NCBI RefSeq assembly: GCF_040183065.1
Contig: NC_091119.1
Span: 102,683,274-102,747,273 of the forward strand
DNA length: 64,000 bases
From: Periplaneta americana
Taxonomy: Eukaryota > Arthropoda > Insecta > Blattodea > Blattidae
Direction: 5' to 3'
Both the position numbers and the translations under genes were made by a program. The notes beneath the pieces were generated by a model. That model saw only the letters and a list, made by a program, of their open reading frames with translations. It was not told where the DNA came from and did not search any database. Below, in pieces: positions 10,021-20,067 of the stretch (position 1 is the stretch's first letter; every line of letters starts with the position of its first letter).

Positions 10021-10560
10021 ATAGGTGGAATAGCTTTTTTAATAGACTAATCGATACAGATATTACAGACATCTACAATTACAATTACCAATTACACAAA
10101 AAGTTTTCAGGCTATCCAAATTGAACTAGACATCAATCTGGTAATAGGCATATATAATGCACCATATAACTATGTGTCTTGGATCTTTTGGGAACACCAT
10201 TTTGATCTAACAACATCCAAATCTATAATAATCCTGGGAGATTTCAATCTTAAACAATCTCTGCAAATACTCAGGCCTTTCGAAAATACAAATTTTTACA
10301 ATACTTTGAACTCATAACCTCAACTTAGTAAATGAAGATACTCCTAGTAGATTAGGACTTCCACATCAAGAGAATAGTTCCCCAGATTTGACATTTACTA
10401 CTACCCCTAACGACTTGGAGCATTTCACCTGATACGATGGGTAGTGATCATTTTATAGTACAGATTCAGATTGCTCAAATGCCATGGACTCAATACCAAC
10501 AATGACATGGATATAGGAAAATTCAAATTAATCCGCAAGTGCTTCAAGAGAAACTAGATT
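10021..10560 (+). pseudogene. LINE-A endonuclease domain remnant
   Basis: Frames read GGIAFLI (10024-10044), IELDINLVIGIYNAPYNYVS (about 10118-10180), IIILGDFNLKQS (about 10228-10262) and SDHFIVQIQI (about 10446-10474). These are the middle and late blocks of the LINE endonuclease fold, with GDFN and SDH as catalytic blocks. Frame changes and stops lie between them. The first catalytic block is absent upstream, where the foldback begins. Confidence 0.6.
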
Positions 10561-10628
10561 TACCCAGACATCACCTGATAGCCCAAGAGAAGGATATGAC
10601 GAAATTCCTTGCTATATTCAAATAGATA

Positions 10629-10870
10629 TTGGATAAACATACTAGTGCTCCATCTTCCCCAACCAAGGAAAACTTCAAAGCTCGAATGAAACCACCCTGG
10701 TGGAACAAAGAGATTATGATGCATACAAATAACAGAAAGATAGTATGTAAACAATTTATGAAGCATAAAATACTTTCCAATTTTATTAAATATAAGCAAA
10801 GCAACGCCAGGGTTAAACAAAGCATCAAACAAACCAAAACCAGATCATGGAAAACGTACGCTTCCATCGT
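10629..10870 (+). pseudogene. LINE-A endonuclease-RT linker
   Basis: An open frame includes PPWWNKEIMM and a basic helix ending RSWKTYASIV. The PWWN motif just before the RT is common in I-like LINE polyproteins. The frame is cut at Val by the MULE-like insertion and resumes near 12265 with TPISHIWQRIHWF. Confidence 0.6.
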
Positions 10871-10894
10871 ATATAGTCCATACTACAGAACATC

Positions 10895-11137
10895 CATATG
10901 ATAAAACGTCCGTAAGGTCAAAATGTCCATACGGTGAAAATGTCCATGTACTGAATGTCCATCCGACAGAAAGCCCATATGATAAAACGTTCATAAGGTC
11001 AAAATGTCCATACGGTGAAAATGTCCATGTACTAAAAGTCCATATGACAGAAAGCCCATATGATAAAACGTCCGTACGGTCAAAATGTCCATAGTGTTAA
11101 ACGTCCATAATGTCTGAATTGAATAGAACACAATCAA
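10895..11137. repeat. 81-bp tandem repeat built on a GTCCATA motif
   Basis: 'catatgataaaacgt' starts at 10895, 10976 and 11057, giving an 81-bp period over nearly three units. Within each unit, 'aaaatgtccat' and variants recur every 10-20 bp. A mirrored but less regular array sits at 12110-12250. Such clustered subterminal motifs usually bind the element's transposase; that role is inferred. Confidence 0.7.
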
Positions 11138-11447
11138 TTTTATTCTGTAACTCGCACAAATAAGTTATTAATCATCGGAAACCAGAGCCCCACTTTTAAG
11201 ATGGTAACCAATACTTTTAAGGTATATGAGAATTTTCTCCATTTTCTTTGTACCTGTTGTAATTTCTCACAATTTGGAGAATTTGTCTTTGATTCGTCAA
11301 ATACGTTTCATTCACCGGCTCTTTAATTTGTGTATGCCCCTCCTCTTGCTTGCAATATTTGTGCCCAAATTTAATTTTCTTCGCTCTTTAGGCACGCATA
11401 AATTGCCAAATGGATGAATAATGTACAGCCATGACTGTGCCAGCCTT

Positions 11448-11774
11448 CTATCGCATTGTTTGTGTGCTGCATGATTCGAGATATCTCCCTTGCACTGTGA
11501 ACAATTGTGCAAACCACTGGGGCGCACACTTAAAAGTCCCATCACAAATTAACATATTACACTGAGACAGAACCCTTAGGGAATCATCATAAGAAAATAT
11601 TAAAACTCTATTTTCGTCATCCTGGCCTGAGCTAAACAACAGAAACTGTTGACCCCTTGCCATACGGTCATAAGGAGCTGTTATGACTAAATCATTCAGC
11701 ACTGTTGGATTGGGAGGCCGCTCATGGATTTGTTTTCGGTTTATCATTCTTTTCAAACTTCTGCACTCAAGCAT
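11448..11774 (-). pseudogene. MULE transposase fragment
   Basis: The minus-strand frame includes QFLLFSSGQDDENRVLIFSY and LICDGTFKCAPQWFAQLFTV. The CDGTFK...FxQLxTI block is typical of the first catalytic Asp region of Mutator-like (MULE) transposases in animals. The frame ends soon after QG, and an adjacent frame (11312-11545) carries more of the region with CSQC and HAAHKQC. The later catalytic residues are not found, so it is non-functional. Confidence 0.6.
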
Positions 11775-12231
11775 CTTTTATGCTACCTCCTCCACAAGAG
11801 AACCGAGAGTTGCTACCAAAACAGTTGATGGAGTTTCATTTGGCATCACTCTTGCTCTTGCCTTAACACTGTTCAAGATGCACTTTACTTCTATACCTGC
11901 TTCATCAGCACTATGTAAATGCTTATCTGTGCCATCCTGCAAAACCCAAATGTCATGTAGCTTGCTGTTAGTTGTTATTGCAGCATTACAAATTTTCCTT
12001 TATCTGCATCACCAATATAGTTTTGTCCTATCTCTATTAAAGTCATGATGTTGGTACAGGTACCCACGAAAAGAAAGAAGTGGCTTACCCTTCTGTGATG
12101 GAGATAGTGTACATTATAGAACTATGGACATTATGACTCTGGACATCAGAGTGAAGTGGACATTATAAAACTATAGACATTTTGACTCTAGACGATTTAA
12201 CACGGACATTATTCCATGGACATTTTGAGGT

Positions 12232-13525
12232 ATGGACATTATGTCTGGTAACCAAACGTGCTGCTCCCAACTAACACAGCATACTCCAATATCACATATA
12301 TGGCAGAGAATTCACTGGTTCACCAACAGATTTAACAGCTCCTTCAATATAATTCATCGTAATACCGACATGCAAGAGGAATTCCTAAAACTAGTTACAC
12401 CAGATGACGTTCCACCGCTTGTCTCCCTCCAGGAAGAGAGATTGAATCTTAACGTTTCAAATGAATTGATAGAACCGATATCGTACAACGAAGTAGTCAC
12501 TATGATTCAAAAGAAAACAAAAAAAACACCTCTCAAGGACCAGATATAACATATACCATCTTAAACTATCTATCACATCACTTCCTGCAAGGCTTGACTA
12601 ATTGTTACAATACTATCCTCAATACAGGCAATATCCCGCTCCCATAGCAGCAGTTCTTTGCGATACCAATTCAGAAACCAAAAACAACAGGAGTAGACAG
12701 TAACCACTATAGACCCATCATGCTAAGTAATACCACCAGAAAATATATTAAATACTCGTCTATACATTACATTGAACGAATTAGGAAATGGCCCCAATGC
12801 AGTTTGATTTACATACTACTCTACATACTCTACTCACAATCTTTACAGAAATTAGAATTTAGAAATCTTCTCACTATTCGTGAGCTGCCACAAGGGACAA
12901 AGAGTACTTAACCATATAAATGTTTACAAGTTCAGTGAACCATTAATTTTGTTTTGACAATGAAACTCCTACAAGTACATAGCTGCAAATACAGCTGTAG
13001 CATGGATCAGGAAGCAAAATCTCCACTTAATCGCAATTGATGTATCCAAAGCATATGATAATGTTAACTTACAACTTCTAGTTCCTGCATTAGAATACTT
13101 CAACATTCCGCAAAAGTTAAATCAATTAATCATTAACCTTATGTGTAACAGGAAAATCAGTTTCCATCCAAGATACCAAAATACTAGTAACCGAATTTCT
13201 AACTCTGGTTTATTACAAGGATCATCTCTTAGCCCCATTTTATTTACAATATATACTCATACTCTGTTCCAGTTAAACCTTCAGATAGCCAGACTTACAA
13301 TGTTTCCTGATGACATTTTTATAACAGCCCGGATACCATTAAGAAATAATACAATAGCTTTGCACTTACTACAAGATGACATAACCACTATCTGTACCGC
13401 AATCCAAGATATTGGCCTACAAATTAATCACAGAAAATCTCAACATATAATAATTTCTAAAAATCATAAGAGACACCCTAATGTAAACAGCTTTAAAATA
13501 TCCAACCAAGTCATCCTCATACAAC
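12232..13525 (+). pseudogene. LINE-A reverse transcriptase domain, broken
   Basis: Pieces in order: the pre-RT segment with LVTPDDVPPLVSLQEERLNL (12394-12453); the 'AIPIQKPK...YRPI' block near 12660-12720; IAIDVSKAYDNVNLQLLVPA (13033-13092, RT block A with catalytic Asp); NSGLLQGSSLSPILFTIYTH (13201-13260, block B); and MFPDDIFITA (13300-13330), in which the usual ADD has become PDD. Frameshifts separate the pieces. The frame then meets the LINE-B insertion after NQVILIQ. Confidence 0.7.
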
Positions 13526-13615
13526 TTACTTACTTACTGGCTTTTAAGGAACCCGGAGGTTCATTACCGCCCTCACATAAGCCCGCCATTGGTCCCTATC
13601 CTGAGCAAAATTAAT

Positions 13616-14158
13616 TCATTCTTTATCATCATATCCCACCTCCCTCAAATCCATTTTAATATTATCTTCCCATCTACATCTCGGCCTCCCTAAAGGTCTT
13701 TTTCCCTCCGGCCTTCCAACTAACACTCTATATGCATTTCTGGATTCGCCCATACGTGCTACATGCCCTGCCCATCTCAAACGTCTGGATTTAATGTTCG
13801 TAATTATGTCAGGTGAAGAATACAATGCATTCAGTTCTGCGTTGTGTAACTTTCTCCATTCTCCTGTAACTTCATCCCTCTTAGCCCCAAATATTTTCCT
13901 AAGCACCTTATTCTCAAACATCCTTAATCTCTGTTCCTCTCTCAAAGTGAGAGTCCAAGTTTCACAACCATAGAGAACAACCGGTAATATAACTGTTTTA
14001 TAAATTCTAACTTTCAGATTTTTCGACAGCAGACTGGATGATAAAAGTTTCTCAACCGAATAATAACAGGCATTTCCCATATTTATTCTGTGTTTAATTT
14101 CCTCCTGAGTATCATTTATGTTTATTACTCTTGCTCCCAGATATTTGAACTTCTCCAC
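13616..14158 (-). pseudogene. LINE-B C-terminal domain
   Basis: 180 codons. It starts with KFKYLGARVININDTQEEIK (the RT thumb 'YLG' block), then LPVVLYGCETWTL, a motif common after LINE RTs, then LRRIFGAKR-like sequence and RLRWAGHVARMGESRNAYRV with the GRP-rich block to LREVGYDD. The frame stops early compared with copy 1 because of a base change near 13616. It was part of the same polyprotein as the RT at 14185-14664. Confidence 0.75.
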
Positions 14159-14184
14159 CTCTTCAAAAGATAAATTTCCAATTT

Positions 14185-14664
14185 TTATACTGTATTTCCA
14201 TTTCGTACAATATTCTGGTCACGAGACATAATCATATACTTTGTCTTTTCGGGATTTACTTCCAAACCTATCTCTTTACTTGCTTCCAGTAAAACTCCCG
14301 TGTTTTCCCTAATCGTTTGTGGATTTTCTCCTAACATATTCACGTCATCTGCATAGACAAGCAGCTGATGTAACCCGTTCAATTCCAAACCCTCTCTGTT
14401 ATCCTGGACTTTCCTAATGGCATACTCTAGAGCAAAGTTAAAAAGTAAAGGTGATGGTGCATCTCCTTGCTTTAGCCCACAGTGAATTGGAAACGCATCT
14501 GACAGAAACTGACCTATACGAACTCTGCTGTATGTTTCACTGAGACACATTTTAATTAATCGAACTAGTTTCTTGGGAATACCAAATTCAATAAGAATAT
14601 CATATAAAACTTCCCTCTTAACCGAGTCATATACCTTTTTGAAATCTGTGAATAACTGATGCAC
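14185..14664 (-). pseudogene. LINE-B reverse transcriptase, C-terminal half
   Basis: 159 codons: [20 protein letters not shown] (block A, catalytic Asp), then [20 protein letters not shown] (block B), [15 protein letters not shown] (YADD active site) and [15 protein letters not shown]. All key residues are present. The N-terminal join to 15013-15825 is cut only by the SINE, whose 10-bp target duplication lies in the codons for GTVH. Confidence 0.8.
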
Positions 14665-14671
14665 TGTACCC

Positions 14672-15012
14672 CCTTTTTTTTTTTCGTTGTTGGTAACTCT
14701 ACAGCATCTATTAGATGCTTTATGGTTGTGCTAACAGATGGAGTTACTTGTCAACAATGTGACGCTGAAACGTGTGTTCAGGTTACTGCCCAGCGACAGT
14801 CCTGACGTATTTTTTTATTGTAATGATTGGTTAATTTATATTAACCTGGCACACTCATTATCACACTCACATTCATACAAATTTCCAGACTCTAGACACC
14901 CAGGGAATTCCTCTTCTTCAAGAAAAATTCACCGAGAGCCTAGCCTGGGAATCGAATCCGGGACCTCTTGATTTGGAAGCCAGCATGCTGACCAACAGAC
15001 CACGGAGGCAGT
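14672..15012 (-). repeat. tRNA-derived SINE with poly(A) tail, nested in LINE-B
   Basis: Flanked by the 10-bp direct repeat 'cactgtaccc' (14662-14671 and 15013-15022). On the minus strand it starts 'ctgcctccgtggtctgttgg', then 'tcagcatgctggc' (A box) and 'ggtcccggattcgattccc' (B box), followed by a non-tRNA body and a poly(A) tail at the left end. A second copy with the same layout is at 21101-21409. This is the third nesting level: SINE in LINE-B in LINE-A. Confidence 0.85.
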
Positions 15013-15825
15013 CACTGTACCCTTATACTCCCATTTTTTCTCCATTATCTGTCGAATACAAAATATCTGGTCAATAGTTGATCTATTACGCCTAAAACCA
15101 TATTGATGATCCCCAATAATTTCATCTACATATGGAGTTACTCTTCTCAAAAGAATATTGAACAAAATTTTGTACGACGCCAACAAAAGTGATATTCCTC
15201 GAAAGTTACTGCAGTTAGTCTTGTCCCCCTTCTTAAAGATAGGTACGATTATGGACTCCTTCCATTGCTCTGGTACAATTTCCTTTTCCCAAATAGCAAG
15301 TACAAGCTTATAAATTTCGTTAGATAATGCGCTTCCACCCTCTTGTATTAATTCTGCTGGAATTTGATCGATACCTGGAGACTTATAATTTTTCAGTGTG
15401 GGTTCGGGTATAAATGGCTCAGCAGTTTGTATTTCAATTTCGTCCCGATCATTTCTATTTGGCCTATGTATATTTAGTAGTTGTCCAAAATAGTTTTTCC
15501 ATCTGTTCAGTATTGAATGAGCGTCTGCAAGCAAGTCGCCAATCTCATCCTTGATCACGTTTACCCTTGCCTGATATCCATTCTTGAATTCCTTTATGCC
15601 CTTATATAAATCTCTAATGTTTTTATTTTTACTATTTGTTTCTACCTCATTCAGTTTTTCCTTCAAGTATTCTCTTTTTTTATTCCTAAGCGTACGATTT
15701 GCTTCCCATCTTGTATTGAAATAATTATCTGCATTCACCTCAACTGGATCCTGTAAGAATTTCAATTTTGCCTGTTTCCTTCTTTCTACTACCATGAAAC
15801 CACGGTTTCTTTTTCTTAGTTTCAT
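15013..15825 (-). pseudogene. LINE-B linker and N-terminal RT part
   Basis: Minus-strand frame: a charged linker (NKNIRDLYKGIKEFKNGYQ), LTEPHIP-like 'EPFIPEPTLKNYKSPGIDQI' then PAELIQEGG, WKESIIVPIFKKGDKTNCSN followed by FRGISLL, and DEIIGDHQYGFRRNRSTIDQ. These are the standard first RT blocks. The tail of the apparent ORF beyond KGTV belongs to the SINE. The part before 15740 overlaps another frame, indicating one frameshift near 15760-15820. Confidence 0.75.
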
Positions 15826-16612
15826 AATAACCTATGCTCTGTTCAGCTGCAATTTTAATATTATCTCGGATATTTTCCCACATGCTATTCACATCTAACT
15901 CTTCCTCAACATCATCAGAACTTGCTAATATGGCAAACCTATTTGAAATTTCGACCTGATAAGGTTGCTTAGTTTCCTCGTCCTTTAATTTCGGAATATT
16001 GAATCTTCTAATATTAACTTGTTGCTCTACTCGCTTGGCTACTGATAGTCTTTCTCTTAGTTCTCCAATTACCAAATAATGATCAGAATTATAGTCTGCC
16101 CCCCTGAAGGTTCAAATGTCTACTATACTAGTATGTCTTCTTTTATCTATCAAGATGTGATCTATCTGGTTATGTGTCAATCCATCTGGAGAAGTCCAAG
16201 TATATTTATGTATATCCTTATGGGGGAATGTTGTACTTTTAACAATTAAATTTTTTGATGTGGCAAAGTTGACTAACCTAACTCCATTGTCATTACTAGA
16301 TATGTGTAGGCTCTTTTTTCCAATAGTCGGTTTAAAAATATCCTCCCGTACTACTTTAGCATTGAAATCCCCCAATAAAATTTTCATGTGATATCTAGGT
16401 AACTGATCAAAAGTGTGTTCCAATTCCTCATAGAAGCTACCCTTTATATGGTCGTCTTTCTCTTCTGTAGGGGCGTGAGCATTTATAACTATGATATCGC
16501 ACCATCTACCCTTAAGTACTAAATACGATAACTTATCACTGATAAATTCGACCTTTTTTACTGCTGATTTTATTCTTTTATGAATAAAGACTCCTGTTCC
16601 TAATTGGTGATT
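15740..16612 (-). pseudogene. LINE-B endonuclease domain, 5'-truncated
   Basis: It reads DNHQLGTGVFIHKRIKSAVK, then IIVINAHAPTEEKDDHIK, ILLGDFNAKV, THNQIDHILIDKRR and, past one in-frame stop at about 16112, YNSDHYLVIGELRERLS. The GDFN, DHIL and SDHYLV blocks are the catalytic core of LINE endonucleases. The stop is one transition from an Arg codon. The first block (GTWNV) present in copy 1 is missing because of the 5' truncation. Upstream of about 16612 the frame is LINE-A sequence. Confidence 0.75.
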
Positions 16613-17030
16613 ATCCTCATACAACAAAGTATAAAAATGTTGGGGATTATCATGGAATCTAACCTCAAGATGAATGAACATTTCTCTACTATTAACCTCA
16701 AATTTCAGCAGAAAGTGAAATTATTCAAATGCATTGTGCATAGGAAGTGGGGGTGTCATTCAAACCAATTGCAATGTTTATATAACATCATCTTCCGCAG
16801 TGTAACAGAGTACGCATTACCAATAAACAATAAACAAACAAACAAATCACAAACAGGATGGAGACCTTACATTACCAAGTGGCGAAGAAAATAATTGGTG
16901 TGAGTGGAAAACCAAACAAAAAAACATACACTTCAAGAAATAGCATATGTCCTGCTTTACATCCAACAACAAATTATGGCACATAAATTTTTTAATTCAA
17001 TTTTAAACAATTGTTCGGCACTGTTAGACA
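16613..17030 (+). pseudogene. LINE-A post-RT (thumb) segment
   Basis: Directly after the LINE-B insertion the LINE-A frame resumes as ILIQQSIKMLGIIMESNLKM, the 'LGI..D..L' thumb block, then YNIIFRSVTEYALPI. Beyond 16830 'aacaataaacaaacaaacaa' interrupts, and a further fragment near 16865 continues. The equivalent segment in related LINEs precedes RNase H. Confidence 0.6.
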
Positions 17031-17165
17031 ATAAAATGAAAAACTGATGACCCTGCACACTCATAACCCTCACAATATCGACCTGACTCTCCCTACAGTG
17101 TATCACCTCTTTCAAGAATATACTCAAAGTCTCTCATACCAAATATTTCCGAGATATCTTATATA

Positions 17166-17690
17166 TTGTGTCCCTTACAAAATATTGACGGCCCCAATTC
17201 AGCACTACCTAGTGTCCTTCCAGAAGGAAGAGGTTCAGTCACCACAGCTATTTCAAGAATGGATTGCAATGAGAAGCAACAGAACCTGAATGTAGTTATT
17301 ATATTCACTGATGGTTCAAAAACAAAAACAGGCGTTGGAGTTGCATAGCTCAGTTCGACTGATAACACTCATGCCAAATTCAAACTCCTCCAACAGTTCT
17401 AGTTATACAGCTGAACTCTCAGCCATCCTTCAAGCTCTTATTCCTTTAATAAACAATAAAAATAATCACATAATAATGGCCTCGAATTCTAAAAGTGTAC
17501 TAAGCAGAATTACCAATAGTGATATGCACACAAAACAAACATGGCTAGAAATTAACATCAAGCAAACCATATTTAAAGTGAATCAAAGGGAACTCGCTCA
17601 AATTAATCTGGACATGCAGAATACAGGGAAACGAGATGGTGGACGGTCTTGCAAAGGACGCAATAAACATGTCGAATAACAACGTATTAA
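17166..17690 (+). pseudogene. LINE-A RNase H domain remnant
   Basis: VVIIFTDGSKTKTGVGVA (17295-17348) holds the first catalytic Asp (TDGS). YTAELSAILQALIPL (17405-17449) holds the catalytic Glu. The next blocks follow in other frames, with 'gatggtggacggtcttgcaa' near 17635 giving VDGLAKD-like residues. RNase H removes the RNA strand of the cDNA hybrid. Two or more frameshifts make it inactive. Confidence 0.65.
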
Positions 17691-17763
17691 ATACCACCTT
17701 ACAGGATCTTACACAGAACAAAATCTGACAAACTCTGGTACACCATAATATACAAATTCGTCC

Positions 17764-18078
17764 ATGGTATGTGATTATAAAGGACACCGCTCCTTCATCA
17801 CCTTTATCAGTGCTGTAAAACTAAGATGCAGCCATACGCCTTACTACTTACACAAGATTGGGCTTTCAAATTCGCCTTTGTGTACATGTCAACAAGAACA
17901 AGGAGACATTAATCATATATTCTTTCAGTGTGGACGATTTAAACAAGCCATCGACAAATTAACAATACAACTTGGAAAGATTTTAGGATATGGTCCATGG
18001 AAACCACCAGGAATGCTATTGGAAACAATAGGAAGACTATTATATCAACACATGAAAACATGTAAAATGAAAATTTAA
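17764..18078 (+). pseudogene. LINE-A C-terminal CxC-H-C segment
   Basis: The frame contains RCSHTPYYLHKIGLSNSPLC followed by TCQQEQGDINHIFFQC. The 'LRxxHTP..LHRIGL..SPxCxC......HIFFxC' layout is the usual cysteine/histidine tail after RNase H in I-like LINEs. The element's 3' end lies within about 80 bp after it. Confidence 0.65.
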
Positions 18079-18140
18079 TCACACATCCCAGTATTGATGG
18101 CATAACCATACATTGCAATAACTGAATAAACGCCAAGATC

Positions 18141-18533
18141 AAAGGACGCCAAAATCTTCAAACAAAGAGGATATGACGTCCAAAAGAAGACGAATAGGAA
18201 AATTTTCCACTTTCAAAACAGTGTTTGCAGGTTTATGGTATTCATCATCTTGTACTGTGGTCATTTTAAAAGTATATTCTGCTGTGTGTCAGTGGTGGAC
18301 GGTAGGTTTGAAAGTTGGAGGCCAAGACGTGACTGATGAGAGTTTGCATTACATGTATTAAAATATAAGGCCTGTGACGTACCTCATTACTAAGCGCAGA
18401 ATTTATAGGTTTTAAGAAACTAAAATTAGGTTTTCCAATCGATTTTTTTGGATTTTTTTAGGATTTTAGATCTCATGTTTAGGAATTTATATGATTTTAC
18501 GGGGGAAAAAATAAACAACATACTGCTAATATA
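18141..18533. other. No feature seen
   Basis: Short unassigned stretch between the LINE-A end and the Tc1-like remnant. The frame at 18173-18361 has no recognisable domain. Confidence 0.4.
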
Positions 18534-19290
18534 CAGGGTGAATCAAAAGTCTGGAACCATATAAATGTCTTCCATACGCTTGATTTGCGATTACTATTGG
18601 TGTTACCATTATTTGTAAGAAAAATACTCTACCAGTGATACATTTGAGTCTAGCCCTCACCTATCTCAAAAGCCACCATTCTGAATGCAACTTTGAAATT
18701 TTAAATCGAAAGAGGGTCATGTAGGTACTCAAAATCATATGAAATATTCTGAGAAAAACAATGGTGCAATTCTTTTGAGATATCTGTAATCATTTTCAAG
18801 TTATTTAAAGATAATTGTAATAATGACACAAACATTAGTTACTGCATCTAATCTACAGATATTTTGTAACATGGTACAGTACTGAGGAGGCTTTGGAAAC
18901 GGTGTTTTTATGCAATTCTGGTAATTAACTTTTCCTGCTTTACTGTTTGGTTAACCTGTGACAGTTTCAATGCACTGCTGTGATTATTTGAAGCTTTCCT
19001 ATAACAAATTTCTTGATTTTCGTGATGACATTATCGAAAGAGGAAAGAATTGATATCATTCTTCATTCTGGTAGGTTAAGTCACACAAATGTTTTATCAG
19101 ACAGGACGAACAGTTCCCTGGACATTGGATTGGTCGGTGTGGACCAGTAGAATGGCTGACCAGGTCTCCAGATTTAACACCGCTTGATTTTTTCTTTTGG
19201 AGTTACATAAAGAGCTTGATATATGTAGAGAAAATTGAGAATGTGGAACATTTAAAGAATGGTATTGTTATGCCCCAGGGCTAAAGAACG
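18534..19290 (+). mobile_element. Tc1/mariner-superfamily remnant with internal deletion
   Basis: The left end 'cagggtgaatcaaaagtctg' resembles terminal repeats of this superfamily. At 19022-19060 the frame MTLSKEERIDIILHSGR reads like a transposase N-terminus. Then, with most of the gene missing, 19102-19190 reads DEQFPGHWIGRCGPVEWLTR followed by SPDLTPLDFFFW, the block around the third catalytic Asp, and YIKSLIYVEKIENVEHLKN. The right terminal repeat is not seen. A C-terminal-like fragment at 20068-20155 may belong to it. Confidence 0.6.
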
Positions 19291-19439
19291 CCCTGTAGCA
19301 TGATTTCCTGTGGAGTATTAAATTTGAAACAGAAACGGTGTCAGTGGAATACACGGTCTTGAGATGCTTAGCCAGCGGTATAGAGTCTTGTCGGGTGTGT
19401 GGTAAAATCACTGCCTACAACGAAAGTATTCTTACGCTT

Positions 19440-19799
19440 CAGATTGTTGCTGGCCCAATCCCATTGGTCCAGTAGGATAAGGCATGCATTTTAATTGGTC
19501 AAATTATATCACGCATTGTTCGGACTCTTTTCTTGCGCGTAATTTCATTATAGTGACTTGTCACTATAATGCACTAAATCAAAATTAAATGTAAGAAATG
19601 ATTGATTAAGACGATATTTGTAAGTACGTGAAATCAAAAGTGTTTTAAGACCATCTCACAGGGGTGGATGGTGTGGTCGGTACCCCTGGCGGGAAACGGG
19701 TACCGAATCATAAAAAGTGTTGGAGAGGAGACGCGTGAGGCAGTTGATTAGTTGGTGGAGATTGTCAACCTAGCTACGTCGAATCTATCCTGACAGAAG
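19440..19799 (+). promoter_or_regulatory. Candidate TATA-less promoter and 5' leader
   Basis: Two opposed CCAAT boxes ('cccaatcccattggtcc', about 19453-19471) and another ATTGG near 19497, a 26-bp perfect hairpin (19546-19571), the CpG-rich 'cttgcgcgtaa', and then a leader of higher GC than its surroundings ('gaggagacgcgtgagg', 19733-19748) running into ATGGCG. This layout is usual for ubiquitously expressed insect genes. The transcription start is not defined. It lies between two Tc1-like fragments, so mobile-element origin has to be considered. Confidence 0.35.
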
Positions 19800-19830
19800 A
19801 TGGCGTCGGTAGAGGAGAATGATATACCCG
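19800..19830 (+). CDS. Candidate first coding exon of an unidentified host gene
   Basis: ATG in a good context (cagaagATGGCG) opens MASVEENDIP plus one base, then a strong donor (CCCG|GTAAGT). The donor is phase 1 and fits the acceptor phase of the exon at 33030. The protein start is not one I recognise. The first intron would be 13.2 kb, filled with SINEs, MITEs and LINE pieces, which is not unusual for this kind of genome. Evidence is the splice signal, start context and GC contrast only. Confidence 0.4.
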
Positions 19831-20067
19831 GTAAGTAGTTTTGCTGTACATATGTAAATATATAATAAATTAGTTAGAGATAACAACATTGCAATCATTT
19901 CGGACTTAGTTTAGTAGTCATGTAGTTCCCTATAGTATCCTGAGAGCTCCAGTTTTTCCAGCAAAGTAGTTTTCCATTGTTGTGTACAATGGTGGTGTGA
20001 GAAATCCTGACGAGAAGGAGCAGAAGTCGAACACAGTAGCCATCCGGCCAGCAATCAGTGCAACCTG

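Larger units (their letters stand above)
10871..12250 (-). mobile_element. MULE-like DNA element with subterminal tandem repeats, inserted in LINE-A
   Basis: This block interrupts LINE-A between ASIV and TPISHIW. Its left end carries dense 'atgtccata' repeats within an 81-bp tandem unit. Its right end carries the same motif inverted ('tatggacatt', from 12120 to 12245). Inside, on the minus strand, is a MULE-type transposase fragment. The outermost 'tagtccatac' and 'ggtatggaca' could pair as terminal inverted repeats. I could not define a target duplication, so the borders are good to about 15 bp. Confidence 0.6.
13526..16612 (-). mobile_element. LINE-B copy 2: 5'-truncated RTE-like retrotransposon nested in LINE-A
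   Basis: A minus-strand element whose (CTTA)n tail abuts 13526 and whose 5' truncation lies inside the endonuclease at about 16612. A 13-bp direct repeat, 'atcctcatacaac', flanks it (13513-13525 and 16613-16625), and LINE-A's reading frame is restored when it is removed. It contains endonuclease, linker, RT and C-terminal domain with a few stops and frameshifts, plus a SINE at 14672-15012. It is the fullest LINE-B in the window. Confidence 0.85.
10021..18140 (+). mobile_element. LINE-A: I-like non-LTR retrotransposon with RNase H, split by nested insertions
   Basis: Removing the insertions leaves an ordered plus-strand pol: endonuclease (10021-10560), linker with PWWNKE (10690s), RT (12232-13525), thumb and C-terminal part (from 16613), RNase H (17166-17690) and a CxC...H-type C-terminal segment (17764-18078). 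Insertions are a MULE-like element (about 10871-12250) and LINE-B (13526-16612). The reading frame rejoins as ...NQVILIQQSIK... across the second insertion. RNase H after RT points to the I superclade (I, LOA, R1-like); I do not resolve it further. Many stops and frameshifts show the copy is dead. The 5' end is lost or masked by the foldback; the 3' end lies near 18140. Confidence 0.75.

Noticed and set aside
9444..10033. LTR retrotransposon or solo LTR
   Set aside because: The repeats are inverted, there is no TG...CA border, and the duplication is 13 bp rather than 4-6 bp.
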